Shown: in pieces, positions 18,182-26,677 of the stretch
How the letters are laid out: each line of letters starts with the position of its first letter
How positions within the stretch are numbered: the first letter of the stretch is position 1
Source of the DNA: SB25 sp050180705
GTDB taxonomy: Bacteria > Bacteroidota > Bacteroidia > Bacteroidales > Tenuifilaceae
Length of the DNA stretch: 64,000 nucleotides
Direction: 5' to 3'
NCBI GenBank assembly: GCA_050180705.1
Contig: JBFXDX010000002.1
Coordinates: 62,001 to 126,000 of the forward strand
Notes under the pieces: model-generated
The model's database searches: none
The model's input: the letters and a program-made list of their open reading frames with translations, nothing else
Told to the model about the DNA's origin: nothing
Program-made: the position numbers and the translations under genes

Positions 18182-19441
18182 CTAGAAAAAACTAATCAGC
18201 AATGCAATATTCAATGCCGATACAATTACACCTAGTAAATATAGCACATACTTGGAGTAGGTTGAGTTTTTGTATTTGCCCATCACTTTTTCCGATGAGG
18301 TTAAGTAAACCTGAAGGAAAATGGTAAAAGGCAGTTGGATGCTCAATATCATTTGCGAAATAATTAATCCTTGAAAAGGATTCGTTATTAGAAAGATTAT
18401 TCCTAGGGCAGCAACTAGCGAAATGGAAATACCGACTCTGGAGTGATTGTCCTTTATATCGTAAGGTTCTTTATACATTCCGGCGAAAATTGTACCAGCA
18501 GCCATCCCCGATGTTATGGTAGATGCTATTCCGGAGAATAGCAATGCTACTGCAAAAACAACCGAAGCGTTAGAGCCAAGCAACGGAATTAACAATTCAT
18601 TTGCCTGCTGCAATTCGGATACGTGTGTTTTTGTTTTGAAAAAAGTTGATGCCGCAAGCAGTATCATTGCGCTGTTTATTGCCCAACCCACAAGCATCGA
18701 GAAAAGTGTATCGAAAAACTCGTACTTCAACTGTTTTTTTATCACCTTTTCATCGTTAAGATTCCATTGCCTACTCTGAATTATCTCGGAGTGAAGGAAT
18801 AGGTTGTGTGGCATTACTACCGCACCAAGTACGCTCATTATTATCACCATTGAGCCTTGAGGAAATGATGGTGTAACCCAGCTGGTAATAGCATCGCTCC
18901 AGTCTATTTGAACCAGCGAGAGCTCATATATAAAAGACAACCCGATTATCGACACAAATGCAATGATCCATTTCTCGATAATTCGGTACGAGTTGGTAAA
19001 CAGCATTATGAAGGTAAACACTGTTACTAGTAAAGCCCCAATTTTAATTGGAACGGAGAAAAGCATGTTTAGCGCAATTGCACCACCGAGTATTTCGGCT
19101 AACGATGTGGATACCGATGCCATCATCGCCGATGATAGGAGTATTTTGGAGTATCGAGGCTTTAGGTGAATTGCTGTGGCCTCCGAAAGGCATAGTCCTG
19201 TGGCAATTCCCAAGTGTGCAACGTTGTGCTGTAGCACAATAAGCATAATGGTCGATAGTGTGACCATCCAAAGTAGTGAGTAGCCGTATTCTGCACCTGC
19301 CGAAAGGTTTGATGCCCAGTTGCCCGGGTCAATAAAGCCTACAGTTACCAAAAGTCCTGGGCCAATAAACTTAAATATATCTAATCCACCGTAACGAGGA
19401 CGGTAGTTTTTGCGGTCGATGTTTTTGAAAATTGCAAACAT
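18182..19441 (-). CDS. mntH: Nramp-family divalent metal ion transporter
   Basis: 419 aa, eleven or so membrane helices. The two metal-site motifs are intact: DPGN at 38-41 in the first helix and AVVMPH at 207-212 in the sixth. This is the pattern of proton-coupled Mn2+/Fe2+ importers. The length is normal. The gene stands alone; an inverted repeat in its leader (19459-19501) may be regulatory. Mn2+ as the main substrate is inferred from the family. Confidence 0.93.
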   Translation of the reverse strand: MFAIFKNIDRKNYRPRYGGLDIFKFIGPGLLVTVGFIDPGNWASNLSAGAEYGYSLLWMVTLSTIMLIVLQHNVAHLGIATGLCLSEATAIHLKPRYSKILLSSAMMASVSTSLAEILGGAIALNMLFSVPIKIGALLVTVFTFIMLFTNSYRIIEKWIIAFVSIIGLSFIYELSLVQIDWSDAITSWVTPSFPQGSMVIIMSVLGAVVMPHNLFLHSEIIQSRQWNLNDEKVIKKQLKYEFFDTLFSMLVGWAINSAMILLAASTFFKTKTHVSELQQANELLIPLLGSNASVVFAVALLFSGIASTITSGMAAGTIFAGMYKEPYDIKDNHSRVGISISLVAALGIIFLITNPFQGLIISQMILSIQLPFTIFLQVYLTSSEKVMGKYKNSTYSKYVLYLLGVIVSALNIALLISFF

Positions 19442-19458
19442 AGTTTCTTAAGTAATTA

Positions 19459-19501
19459 AGGCGTTGAAAAACGTACAATTCCTTATAAACTCAAAACGCC
19501 T
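19459..19501 (-). promoter_or_regulatory. Inverted repeat in the leader of the Nramp gene
   Basis: AGGCGTT and AACGCCT are complementary arms about 29 nt apart, 18 to 60 nt upstream of the mntH start codon. It could form a leader hairpin or be a dyad operator. It does not match a riboswitch that I know. Confidence 0.3.
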
Positions 19502-19551
19502 GATATTGTTGAGCCGTTTGTCTTAAATTTAGCGATAAAATTAGAAGAAAA

Positions 19552-20076
19552 TTAATCGAAACGGAAATTTAGTATTTCTTGGAAGGGATCGTTTTCGAGT
19601 CCGAGTAATTTAGCAAAAGCAGGCTCTGTTTTGTATCCCTGTTTCTTTAGCTCAACAATCTGCATCCTAAAATCTTCGCCCTTTTCTTGGAGTATTTTAT
19701 ACTCAACAATCATATGGCGATATCCATTCTGCTCAGTCGTTGGTGTGCTCTGGCCGTACACTTCAACGGGAAACTCATCTATGGTAAATTTAGCAACAAC
19801 AACTTCATTCCCATTTTTAACTTTTTCGGAAAGGTTAAAGTCTTTTTCATGCTTAAATGACGAGGATAATGTTGATATAAAATCGGCTTTGTCTTTCCAG
19901 TGGCAGATAATATCTAGATCGCTTTTGTCTGTATCTACGTTTATGGGTATTGTTCCAACAAGTATAGGGTCGAATTTTCCCAATTTAGAAATAACCGAGT
20001 GGCAGGTTAAGGCTTTATAGGCTCTTTTTTGCTTTTCAGTTCCACTTTTTAGGTAATCAATCTTTTGAAAGTCCAT
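19552..20076 (-). CDS. DUF4269 nucleotidyltransferase-like protein
   Basis: 174 aa. LVGTIPINVDTDKSDLDIICHW resembles the GT/S...DxD core of minimal nucleotidyltransferases, and DEFPVEVYGQSTPTTEQNGYRHMIVE is typical of DUF4269. Biochemical function is not known. It starts 2 bp after the stop of the chemoreceptor gene, so the two are cotranscribed, though no functional link is obvious. Confidence 0.88.
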   Translation of the reverse strand: MDFQKIDYLKSGTEKQKRAYKALTCHSVISKLGKFDPILVGTIPINVDTDKSDLDIICHWKDKADFISTLSSSFKHEKDFNLSEKVKNGNEVVVAKFTIDEFPVEVYGQSTPTTEQNGYRHMIVEYKILQEKGEDFRMQIVELKKQGYKTEPAFAKLLGLENDPFQEILNFRFD

Positions 20077-20078
20077 TT

Positions 20079-21293
20079 TTAATACTCGACAAATTCGTTA
20101 TGCTCTTTCACTATTTTAGTGGCAATGTCGCGGTAATTTAATTTGTGAAAAGTTTTGGTGTTATATGTTTCCTTTCCATCAAAACGGAAGAAACTGATAT
20201 TTTGGATGAGTTCTTCTGAATTTTTTTTAAGCGCATTTGATTGGTGCGTTAATTCGTCGGCAGTTTGTGCAGTTTGTTGTGTTTGAATATTTAAGTTTTG
20301 AATCGAGTCGTTGATTTGTTCGCTACCTGCGCGTTGCTCAAAATTAGCCGCACTAATTTCCTGCACTAGACGAACCGTATTTTCCATAGAGGGAAGTACT
20401 TCATCGAGGCTTAAACTCACATTTTCAGTTAAGTTCAATCCTTGATGGGCAATTTTTACAATTTCATCGGCGGCAACTTTGCTTCGTTCTGCTAATTTTC
20501 GAACTTCCGATGCAACTACACTAAATCCACGGCCTGCTTCGCCAGCTCTGGCTGCTTCTACTGCTGCATTGAGCGCTAATATGTTAGTTTGAAATGCTAT
20601 GTCGTTTATTATGCTGATTTTTTCGGAGATACTTCTAATTGCATTAAGGCCTTCCTGCATACTTCGGTTTGTTGCTATAATCTTTTTTGAAGTTTCATTG
20701 GCAATATCCTCCGTCTGTTTCGAATTGGCTGTACTTTGCGCTATGTTAGATGCAATTTCCTCCATGTTAGAGGAAAGTTCCTCTGTTGATGCTGCTTGAT
20801 TATTTGCGGTTGTTGACAGTTCGTCGGATTTCTTTACTAGGTTATCGCCGATTGAAACTAATTCGCTGGAACAATGATTTATTGCTTTGACGGCTTGCTG
20901 CATTTCGTCGATTAACGATTGAATGGAAACTGCAATTTGGCCAACTTCGTCTTTTTTTGCGATTAGGCTCTGCGATACCTTTATGTTAAGATTTCCGGAT
21001 GCCAGATTTTTAATGGTGCTATTAAGTTCCCGTATTGGATTGCGAACCGAAATTTTAGTGAAAAAATTTGCACCAACTAACCACAAAAGGCTTCCTGGGA
21101 TTGCCCAGTATAGGGTTTTGAATCCAAGATAACCGACACAGAATGCCACTACGCTAACCCCCATCGATGTGAGGAAGATTGTTAATGCCGTAGTATAGAT
21201 GATTGTTCTACGGTAAAGAGCCCAAACAACTGCATACCCAAACGGAATTAGTCCGAATACAACTATTAGCAGATAAGTAACTATTGGATTCAT
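20079..21293 (-). CDS. Methyl-accepting chemotaxis-type receptor without a periplasmic sensor
   Basis: 404 aa. Two adjacent hydrophobic regions (about 4-24 and 33-72) are separated by only a few residues, leaving almost no periplasmic domain. A HAMP-like linker (NPIRELNSTIKNLASGNLNIKV) follows. The long coiled coil contains the signalling tip QTNILALNAAVEAARAGEAG and EVRKLAERS. It therefore probably senses a membrane or cytoplasmic cue. No cheA, cheW or motility gene is in the window, so its output is uncertain. Confidence 0.92.
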   Translation of the reverse strand: MNPIVTYLLIVVFGLIPFGYAVVWALYRRTIIYTTALTIFLTSMGVSVVAFCVGYLGFKTLYWAIPGSLLWLVGANFFTKISVRNPIRELNSTIKNLASGNLNIKVSQSLIAKKDEVGQIAVSIQSLIDEMQQAVKAINHCSSELVSIGDNLVKKSDELSTTANNQAASTEELSSNMEEIASNIAQSTANSKQTEDIANETSKKIIATNRSMQEGLNAIRSISEKISIINDIAFQTNILALNAAVEAARAGEAGRGFSVVASEVRKLAERSKVAADEIVKIAHQGLNLTENVSLSLDEVLPSMENTVRLVQEISAANFEQRAGSEQINDSIQNLNIQTQQTAQTADELTHQSNALKKNSEELIQNISFFRFDGKETYNTKTFHKLNYRDIATKIVKEHNEFVEY

Positions 21294-21398
21294 AGAGTAA
21301 ATTTTTTGTTTACCCTAAGATAAGAAAAATTTTAACTTAAAGGATAGGCTTAAAGTGCTTTGATGAAAAAAAGTGAATAGATTTTTTAGTGGTAACGA

Positions 21399-21995
21399 TT
21401 ATGCTCGCTTTTTAATCTCATCGCGTATTCTTGATGCTTTTTCGTAATCTTCATTCATGATAGACTCATCAAGCATCGCTTTTAATTCTGCAACCGATAA
21501 CCGTTTTAGTTGTTCAATGAAACTATCTTTTGATGGTTTTGGAGTAGATGCCTTTTCGCTTTCGGCAGGTTCGTCAACTTCTTCTATTTCTAGAGTAATA
21601 CCAGCCTTATCCATTATTTCTTCGGTTGTATATATCGGACAAGTAAATCTTAGTGCTAATGCAACAGCATCGGAGGTGCGAGAGTCGATGTAGATTTCTT
21701 TCTGCCCGTCGTCGCAATGTAGTTTCGAAAAAAAGACACCCTCTTCGAGTTTGTATATTTGAACCTCAACAAGGTTTATGTTGTATGCTTGGGAGAAATT
21801 TAGAAATAAATCGTGAGTAAGAGGACGGGGCGGAGTTAACCCCTCGAGCTGGATGGCAATTGCTTGAGCCTCGTAACCTCCTATAATAATAGGAATTCTA
21901 CGACTGCCGTTTTCTTCGCTAAGCACTAACGCGTAAGCCCCCGACTGAGTTTGACTGTACGAGATTCCAAGAACACTTAACTTTACCTTGCTCAT
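21399..21995 (-). CDS. Bifunctional nuclease (DUF151) with C-terminal UVR motif
   Basis: 198 aa. Residues 1-140 are the BFN/DUF151 fold: RIPIIIGGYEAQAIAI, RPLTHDLF, and IDSRTSDAVALALRF. Residues 163-198 match a UvrB/UvrC-type helical hairpin (LKAMLDESIMNEDYEKASRIRDEI). Members have been reported to cleave DNA and RNA; the UVR motif may provide protein contacts. Domain order and length fit the Bacteroidota form. Monocistronic. Confidence 0.9.
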   Translation of the reverse strand: MSKVKLSVLGISYSQTQSGAYALVLSEENGSRRIPIIIGGYEAQAIAIQLEGLTPPRPLTHDLFLNFSQAYNINLVEVQIYKLEEGVFFSKLHCDDGQKEIYIDSRTSDAVALALRFTCPIYTTEEIMDKAGITLEIEEVDEPAESEKASTPKPSKDSFIEQLKRLSVAELKAMLDESIMNEDYEKASRIRDEIKKRA

Positions 21996-22172
21996 TTTTT
22001 GAAAATTTCTTTACAACTTGTTTTGTTCTAAGAAATAATGATTTTTTTCAGATCGATATCCTATTTACAAACCTACGTGAATTTTTTCAAAAATCCCAAA
22101 TCAATAACGTTTTAAATTCGATTTGGTTTATTTTTCGATTGTAGAAGATTTAATAATTATTTATCTGACATT

Positions 22173-22195
22173 AAAAAGTTGAGCAAAACTTGCTC
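22173..22195 (-). terminator. Terminator of the SGNH-MBOAT operon
   Basis: Perfect 6-bp stem GAGCAA/TTGCTC with a 3-nt loop; on the minus strand AAC and five T follow. It lies about 35 bp beyond the stop at 22230. Confidence 0.6.
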
Positions 22196-22229
22196 TTGCG
22201 ACTATCTTTATTGAGATTTGTTTTATCTG

Positions 22230-23759
22230 TTAAAATCTGAAATAAATGAATGGTTGTACTTCCGCTGTTTTAAACTGAATAATTAGAATAACTGCAATTA
22301 AAATGGCAATTGCCTTTACGTAAATATTTGTATCGATAAATACTCCACGGTACCATTCTTTTATGCTAAACGGAAGCCAATGAATGACAAATCCGAATAG
22401 AATTAGAGAAAATATTCCAGAGTAGGATTGAATTATTGAAAAGATTGAGGAATTGCCAAATCTGGTAAATATTTGGGATATCATATCAAATGCACTGCTT
22501 GTCGATTCGGATCGGAAGAAAATCCATGCGAAACACACTAACTGAAATGTAAAGAATGCCCCGATGAATTTTCTCCAGTTTTCACTAATAATGCCAAATG
22601 TTGGAATGTATTTACTCCAGAGTTTGTGCACTGCAAGTCCTGCTCCATGAATTCCACCCCAGATAATAAAGCGAAGATTTGCTCCATGCCAAAGACCTCC
22701 AAGTAGCATGGTAATCATTAGGTTGATGTATGTTCTGGCCGAGCCTTTGCGATTTCCTCCCAATGGTATGTATAGATAATCTCGCAGCCATGTAGATAAA
22801 GAAATGTGCCATCGATGCCAAAAATCGGTTATGCTTGTGGCTTTGTAGGGAGAGTTGAAGTTTATTGGAAGTCTGAAGCCAAGCAGTAGTGCAAGTCCTA
22901 TGGCAATGTCGGTATAACCCGAAAAATCACAGTAGATTTGAAGTGCGTAGCCGTAGGTTGCCATAAGGTTCTCGAATCCAGAGAAACTTAATGGATTATC
23001 GAAAACTCTATCAACAAAATTGATGGAGATATAATCGGAGATGATCATCTTTTTTATCAGCCCAACAATAATTAAAAATGTTGCATGGCCAAACTCGCGG
23101 GTTGTTAGGTTGAATTTTCGGTATAGTTGAGGAATGAATTCTGATGCGCGAACAATAGGCCCTGCAACCAGTTGAGGAAAGAATGAAACGTAGAATCCAA
23201 AATCGATAATGTTTTTTACTGGCGAAATCTTTTTTCTGTAAACATCGACAGTGTAGCTAATGGTTTGAAATGTATAGAACGATATTCCTACAGGAAGAAA
23301 TATTGAGGTTGTATCGAAATTACTACCAAAAATGCCGTTGCTCCATGCCGATAGGTAGTTTGTAACTGTAAGGTTAGTACCAAAGATTTGGTTTATCAAA
23401 TCGGTGTAAAAATATGAGTATTTAAAGTACGATAGAACCCCAAGGTTAATTGTTACGCTTAGTGCAACAAGCAATTTTCTTTTGATTTTTAAATCGAAGC
23501 GTGGAATTAGAAGCCCGATAATATAATCGCAGATTGTGGAGAAGATAAGTAGCGAGAAAAATAGACCGCTTGATTTATAGTAAAAAAACAGGCTGAAAGC
23601 CAAAAGGTAAGCACTGCGAATAACTGGTTTGTTGTAAATGAAAGAGTAGCCCAGCAGCAAAACTGCGAAGAAAATCCAGAACGATATTTTTGTGAAGAGT
23701 AGTGGATCGCCCTCAGTGTAACTAAATATTTGGGAAAGTATGTGAGAAATGTAATCCAT
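22230..23759 (-). CDS. MBOAT-family O-acyltransferase (AlgI-like)
   Basis: 509 aa polytopic membrane protein. The MBOAT signature is complete: WHRWHISLSTWLRDYLYIPLGG from residue 314 and the catalytic-type His358 in GGLWHGA. AlgI-like proteins move acetyl groups across the membrane for polysaccharide or peptidoglycan O-acetylation. Two SGNH/GDSL proteins lie directly upstream in the same operon, 6 bp away, and may be the extracytoplasmic transferase or esterase partners. The acceptor is unknown. Confidence 0.92.
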   Translation of the reverse strand: MDYISHILSQIFSYTEGDPLLFTKISFWIFFAVLLLGYSFIYNKPVIRSAYLLAFSLFFYYKSSGLFFSLLIFSTICDYIIGLLIPRFDLKIKRKLLVALSVTINLGVLSYFKYSYFYTDLINQIFGTNLTVTNYLSAWSNGIFGSNFDTTSIFLPVGISFYTFQTISYTVDVYRKKISPVKNIIDFGFYVSFFPQLVAGPIVRASEFIPQLYRKFNLTTREFGHATFLIIVGLIKKMIISDYISINFVDRVFDNPLSFSGFENLMATYGYALQIYCDFSGYTDIAIGLALLLGFRLPINFNSPYKATSITDFWHRWHISLSTWLRDYLYIPLGGNRKGSARTYINLMITMLLGGLWHGANLRFIIWGGIHGAGLAVHKLWSKYIPTFGIISENWRKFIGAFFTFQLVCFAWIFFRSESTSSAFDMISQIFTRFGNSSIFSIIQSYSGIFSLILFGFVIHWLPFSIKEWYRGVFIDTNIYVKAIAILIAVILIIQFKTAEVQPFIYFRF

Positions 23760-23765
23760 AAAGTC

Positions 23766-25004
23766 TTAGATATTTTCGATAATGGATGTTTCGTTGGTTA
23801 ATGCTTCAAAGAGCAATTCCCCTTGTAGTTGGTATCCCTTTGCATTGAGGTGTAACATATCTGGCGCTGTTAATCCCATGCTGTTCCAAACCTTGATGCT
23901 TCCCGCGCCGCCCATTAAGCTATGAAAATCCCAAACACAGCAGTTGTTACGAAGCGCAGAAGTTAAAATTACTGTTTTTGCATCGAGAAGTCTTGGATTT
24001 GGTATTGCTCGCGATATTAGGTGATCGCCTGGAATAGTTAGTAGTACCGTTGAGTTGGGAACAGCCTTTTTAACTTTCGTGATTAGAGAATCGAGCAGGG
24101 TTGTAAATGTTTCTGCATTAAACAACGGGTGATAGGCATCGTTTGTTCCCAATGAGATTATTACCAGTTGAGGATTGATAGTGCCAAGTTGACTTGTAAG
24201 TTCCTTTGCCAGTAGATACGATTTAACATCGGCTCCGTTTAGTCCTGCCGAGGAATAAATAATTTTCGACGAGGAATTAACCAATTCTAATCCCGAAAGT
24301 AGAATTTCCGATGAATTTTGTTCCGATTGTAAAATAATGTTAGCCTCACAAACCAGTTGATTCAGTTTGTATGTTATGTGGTTTGAACCCTTAGAGGTAA
24401 TTTCTGTGCTTATATTTTCAATCTTAGGGGTAAAACTATTACCGTCGGTTCTGTAAAAAATGGTGATTTGATCGAAGTATTTATCACCATACTTTTTGTT
24501 TTTTGTTGATATAAAAAGCGATGCCGTTGGATCGGATGTTTTCATTGTCATTCCCGATAGTCCTGCTTCAATTGGCTCCTGTGAACCTAATATTTTGGAG
24601 AAGATCCAAGTACCAGTACTCTTAAAGGTGTAGTCGGTTGGGGAATTTGTTTTTGCCAGATTGTAAGGAAATGCATATCCTACCGATATCGCAGTATCGC
24701 CAAAGTAGTTTGCAAGTTGCTGACGAACTTCACCTGTAAAAAATCCTGCCTGTATATGTGAGTCACCAATATGTACTATTCTAATTTGATGCTGAGTTTG
24801 TGTGATTAATGGAAGATTTGGCGTTTCCTGAAATGCAATTATTTTGTTTAATCCATAGTTTGTTAATCGGGAAATGCGCTTTATTTTTTTATTTATCGCC
24901 ATGGTTTCGGTTGATAAAGGTGTGGCAACAATTACCACAATTGCTATTACTGTGAAAGCAACTGTTATAATCTTGATTCTATGTTTATTTTTATTCCTTT
25001 CCAT
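23766..25004 (-). CDS. Membrane-anchored SGNH/GDSL hydrolase-fold protein
   Basis: 412 aa from ATG 25004. One membrane helix at about 11-30 anchors it. Block I is HIGDSHIQAG with Ser82, block III-like SLGTNDAYHP follows, and block V is DMLHLNAKGY (Asp and His two residues apart). The triad is therefore intact. A further upstream ATG at 25058 would overlap the previous gene by 68 bp; the chosen start overlaps by only 14 bp. It probably transfers or removes acyl groups on a surface glycan together with the MBOAT protein. Confidence 0.85.
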   Translation of the reverse strand: MERNKNKHRIKIITVAFTVIAIVVIVATPLSTETMAINKKIKRISRLTNYGLNKIIAFQETPNLPLITQTQHQIRIVHIGDSHIQAGFFTGEVRQQLANYFGDTAISVGYAFPYNLAKTNSPTDYTFKSTGTWIFSKILGSQEPIEAGLSGMTMKTSDPTASLFISTKNKKYGDKYFDQITIFYRTDGNSFTPKIENISTEITSKGSNHITYKLNQLVCEANIILQSEQNSSEILLSGLELVNSSSKIIYSSAGLNGADVKSYLLAKELTSQLGTINPQLVIISLGTNDAYHPLFNAETFTTLLDSLITKVKKAVPNSTVLLTIPGDHLISRAIPNPRLLDAKTVILTSALRNNCCVWDFHSLMGGAGSIKVWNSMGLTAPDMLHLNAKGYQLQGELLFEALTNETSIIENI

Positions 25005-26547
25005 TGGCTGCTTTCGACGATTGTGTTTTTGCATTTTCCATAGAAATGGTTGCTTCATTAATATCTTTTTTCTGATTAGAATCGATGAATTTACTGTACT
25101 CTTCCATTAATGCAGCAACAAGCATTTCGCCAATGAGTTTAGATCCGCGATAGTTGAAATGTGTAAAGTCTTTAGTGGCCAATGGTGGATCGGCGTAAAC
25201 CCATTGAGGCATTGAGTTTTTTCCCCCCATGGCTTTGTAACAATCCCAGAAGGCTGCCCCAGCCCTAAATGCTGCATTTCGTTGAGCATCGCGAACTTTC
25301 TCTATATTTGAGTATGATTCGAACTTGTCGTCGACTTTGTGAGACATATCAGATACTCCAATAAGGATAATAGACACATCTGGTTTGAAGGATTTTATCG
25401 CTTTGATTTGCCTGTAAAGAATCTCTTCGTAATATTTGTAACTACTTAAATTTCCTGGAACAACGTTAACACCATATTGCAAAATCACACATTTAACGTT
25501 GAGAAGGTTGAATATCTTTTTAGAAAAATCAGCGTTGAATTTGGTGAATGCAGTGCCAGAATTGCCCCGTTGAGGAATATTATCAACATAAATTCCATGT
25601 TCCGACTCTAGCGAAACGCCATAAACAGAAAAAGGCCCTTTCCCTGTAAATTCAAGTTCTATATCATTAGCAGTAGTGGGAACCTTAAATACATGTTCGG
25701 TGATATTGTTTGCTTTTGCTAAAATCTCGGCATCAAAGGTATTTCCGTTTACGCCGAGCTCCATTACATAGGTGGAATCATTTTTTCCGTAGAAAATTCG
25801 TAGTTGCCTAAACTGGTTGCTATAATTGTTTTTCCTGATTTTCTTAAACTCAATTTTTTCTCCTTCCGATCCATTTTCAATTTCGGTAATTCCGCCCAGT
25901 AACCCATACTGGTTAACTTCGTCGCTTCCATCGAATAAACTGGTGTAGCGCCAATCGCTCGAGGCGGAATGCAGTATATTCAAGGGTTGGTAGCTTTGCG
26001 GGTAACCTGGCACAATTCCAACGCCATTTCCACCAAATTCAGATTGAAGAGCAGCGCGGATAAACATAGTTACTCTATCGCCTTCTATCTGTGAATCTCC
26101 AAAATGTAGAACATGTATTTTTTCTGATGTTGTTTTTTTGTTGGCAAGCGATTTAAAAAAGTAATCTAGTGCGTTTTGGTTGCTGTCGGCAAACTCAATT
26201 GGAGTGATCTTGGCTTTCAGTAATTCTGGTGTAATTTCTGTAATTGATTCACTGTCAATCAAAGTGTCATTTTCTATTTGCTTTAAGGTTGAAAGGCTGT
26301 CTATTTCCTCATTTTTTATAGGAAGACTATCGAGTTTCGCAATGACATTTGTTTTTTGTGGAACTCGTAATGTGTCTTTTTTAACGTGAAAATTGCCAAT
26401 CAGTTTTGTTTGGATAGATTGAAAATTGGGATATCGCAATGAGAAATTTCCAATTCGATATCCTTTCGATGGAGAAAACCATGCAATACTCAAAAGCAAT
26501 AACAGAACAGAGATGAGAAATAGTAATATTCTAAACGGTTTTATCAT
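24991..26547 (-). CDS. SGNH/GDSL hydrolase-fold protein with N-terminal membrane anchor
   Basis: 518 aa. A membrane helix at about 5-24 is followed by a Ser/Thr/Asp-rich linker to about 120. Block I is LHFGDSQIEGDR (Ser152). The final DFTHFNYRGSKLIGEML supplies the Asp-x-x-His pair. An inserted beta-rich segment (about 230-320) resembles a carbohydrate-binding domain seen in such acetyltransferase partners. It is the first gene of the three-gene operon, with a -7 element 30 bp upstream. Confidence 0.85.
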   Translation of the reverse strand: MIKPFRILLFLISVLLLLLSIAWFSPSKGYRIGNFSLRYPNFQSIQTKLIGNFHVKKDTLRVPQKTNVIAKLDSLPIKNEEIDSLSTLKQIENDTLIDSESITEITPELLKAKITPIEFADSNQNALDYFFKSLANKKTTSEKIHVLHFGDSQIEGDRVTMFIRAALQSEFGGNGVGIVPGYPQSYQPLNILHSASSDWRYTSLFDGSDEVNQYGLLGGITEIENGSEGEKIEFKKIRKNNYSNQFRQLRIFYGKNDSTYVMELGVNGNTFDAEILAKANNITEHVFKVPTTANDIELEFTGKGPFSVYGVSLESEHGIYVDNIPQRGNSGTAFTKFNADFSKKIFNLLNVKCVILQYGVNVVPGNLSSYKYYEEILYRQIKAIKSFKPDVSIILIGVSDMSHKVDDKFESYSNIEKVRDAQRNAAFRAGAAFWDCYKAMGGKNSMPQWVYADPPLATKDFTHFNYRGSKLIGEMLVAALMEEYSKFIDSNQKKDINEATISMENAKTQSSKAANGKE

Positions 26548-26575
26548 TGCAGCATTGCCTTTGTTGAATTCTGTA

Positions 26576-26583
26576 CAAAATTA
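26576..26583 (-). promoter_or_regulatory. -7 element (TAATTTTG) of the SGNH-MBOAT operon
   Basis: The minus-strand octamer fits TAnnTTTG and would start transcription about 20-25 bp ahead of the ATG at 26547. No clear -33 box is seen. Confidence 0.5.
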
Positions 26584-26631
26584 TTGGGTTAAAAATAGAA
26601 TAATTTTGTTAAAGCCGATATGATAGATAAA

Positions 26632-26660
26632 AAAACGCGCACAGTGATTGTGCGCGTTTT
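26632..26660 (-). terminator. Terminator of the tricorn-like protease gene
   Basis: 12-bp stem AAAACGCGCACA/TGTGCGCGTTTT with a 5-nt loop; seven T on the minus strand. It lies 18 bp past the stop at 26678. Confidence 0.9.
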
Positions 26661-26677
26661 CATTTTATTCAGTTAAA

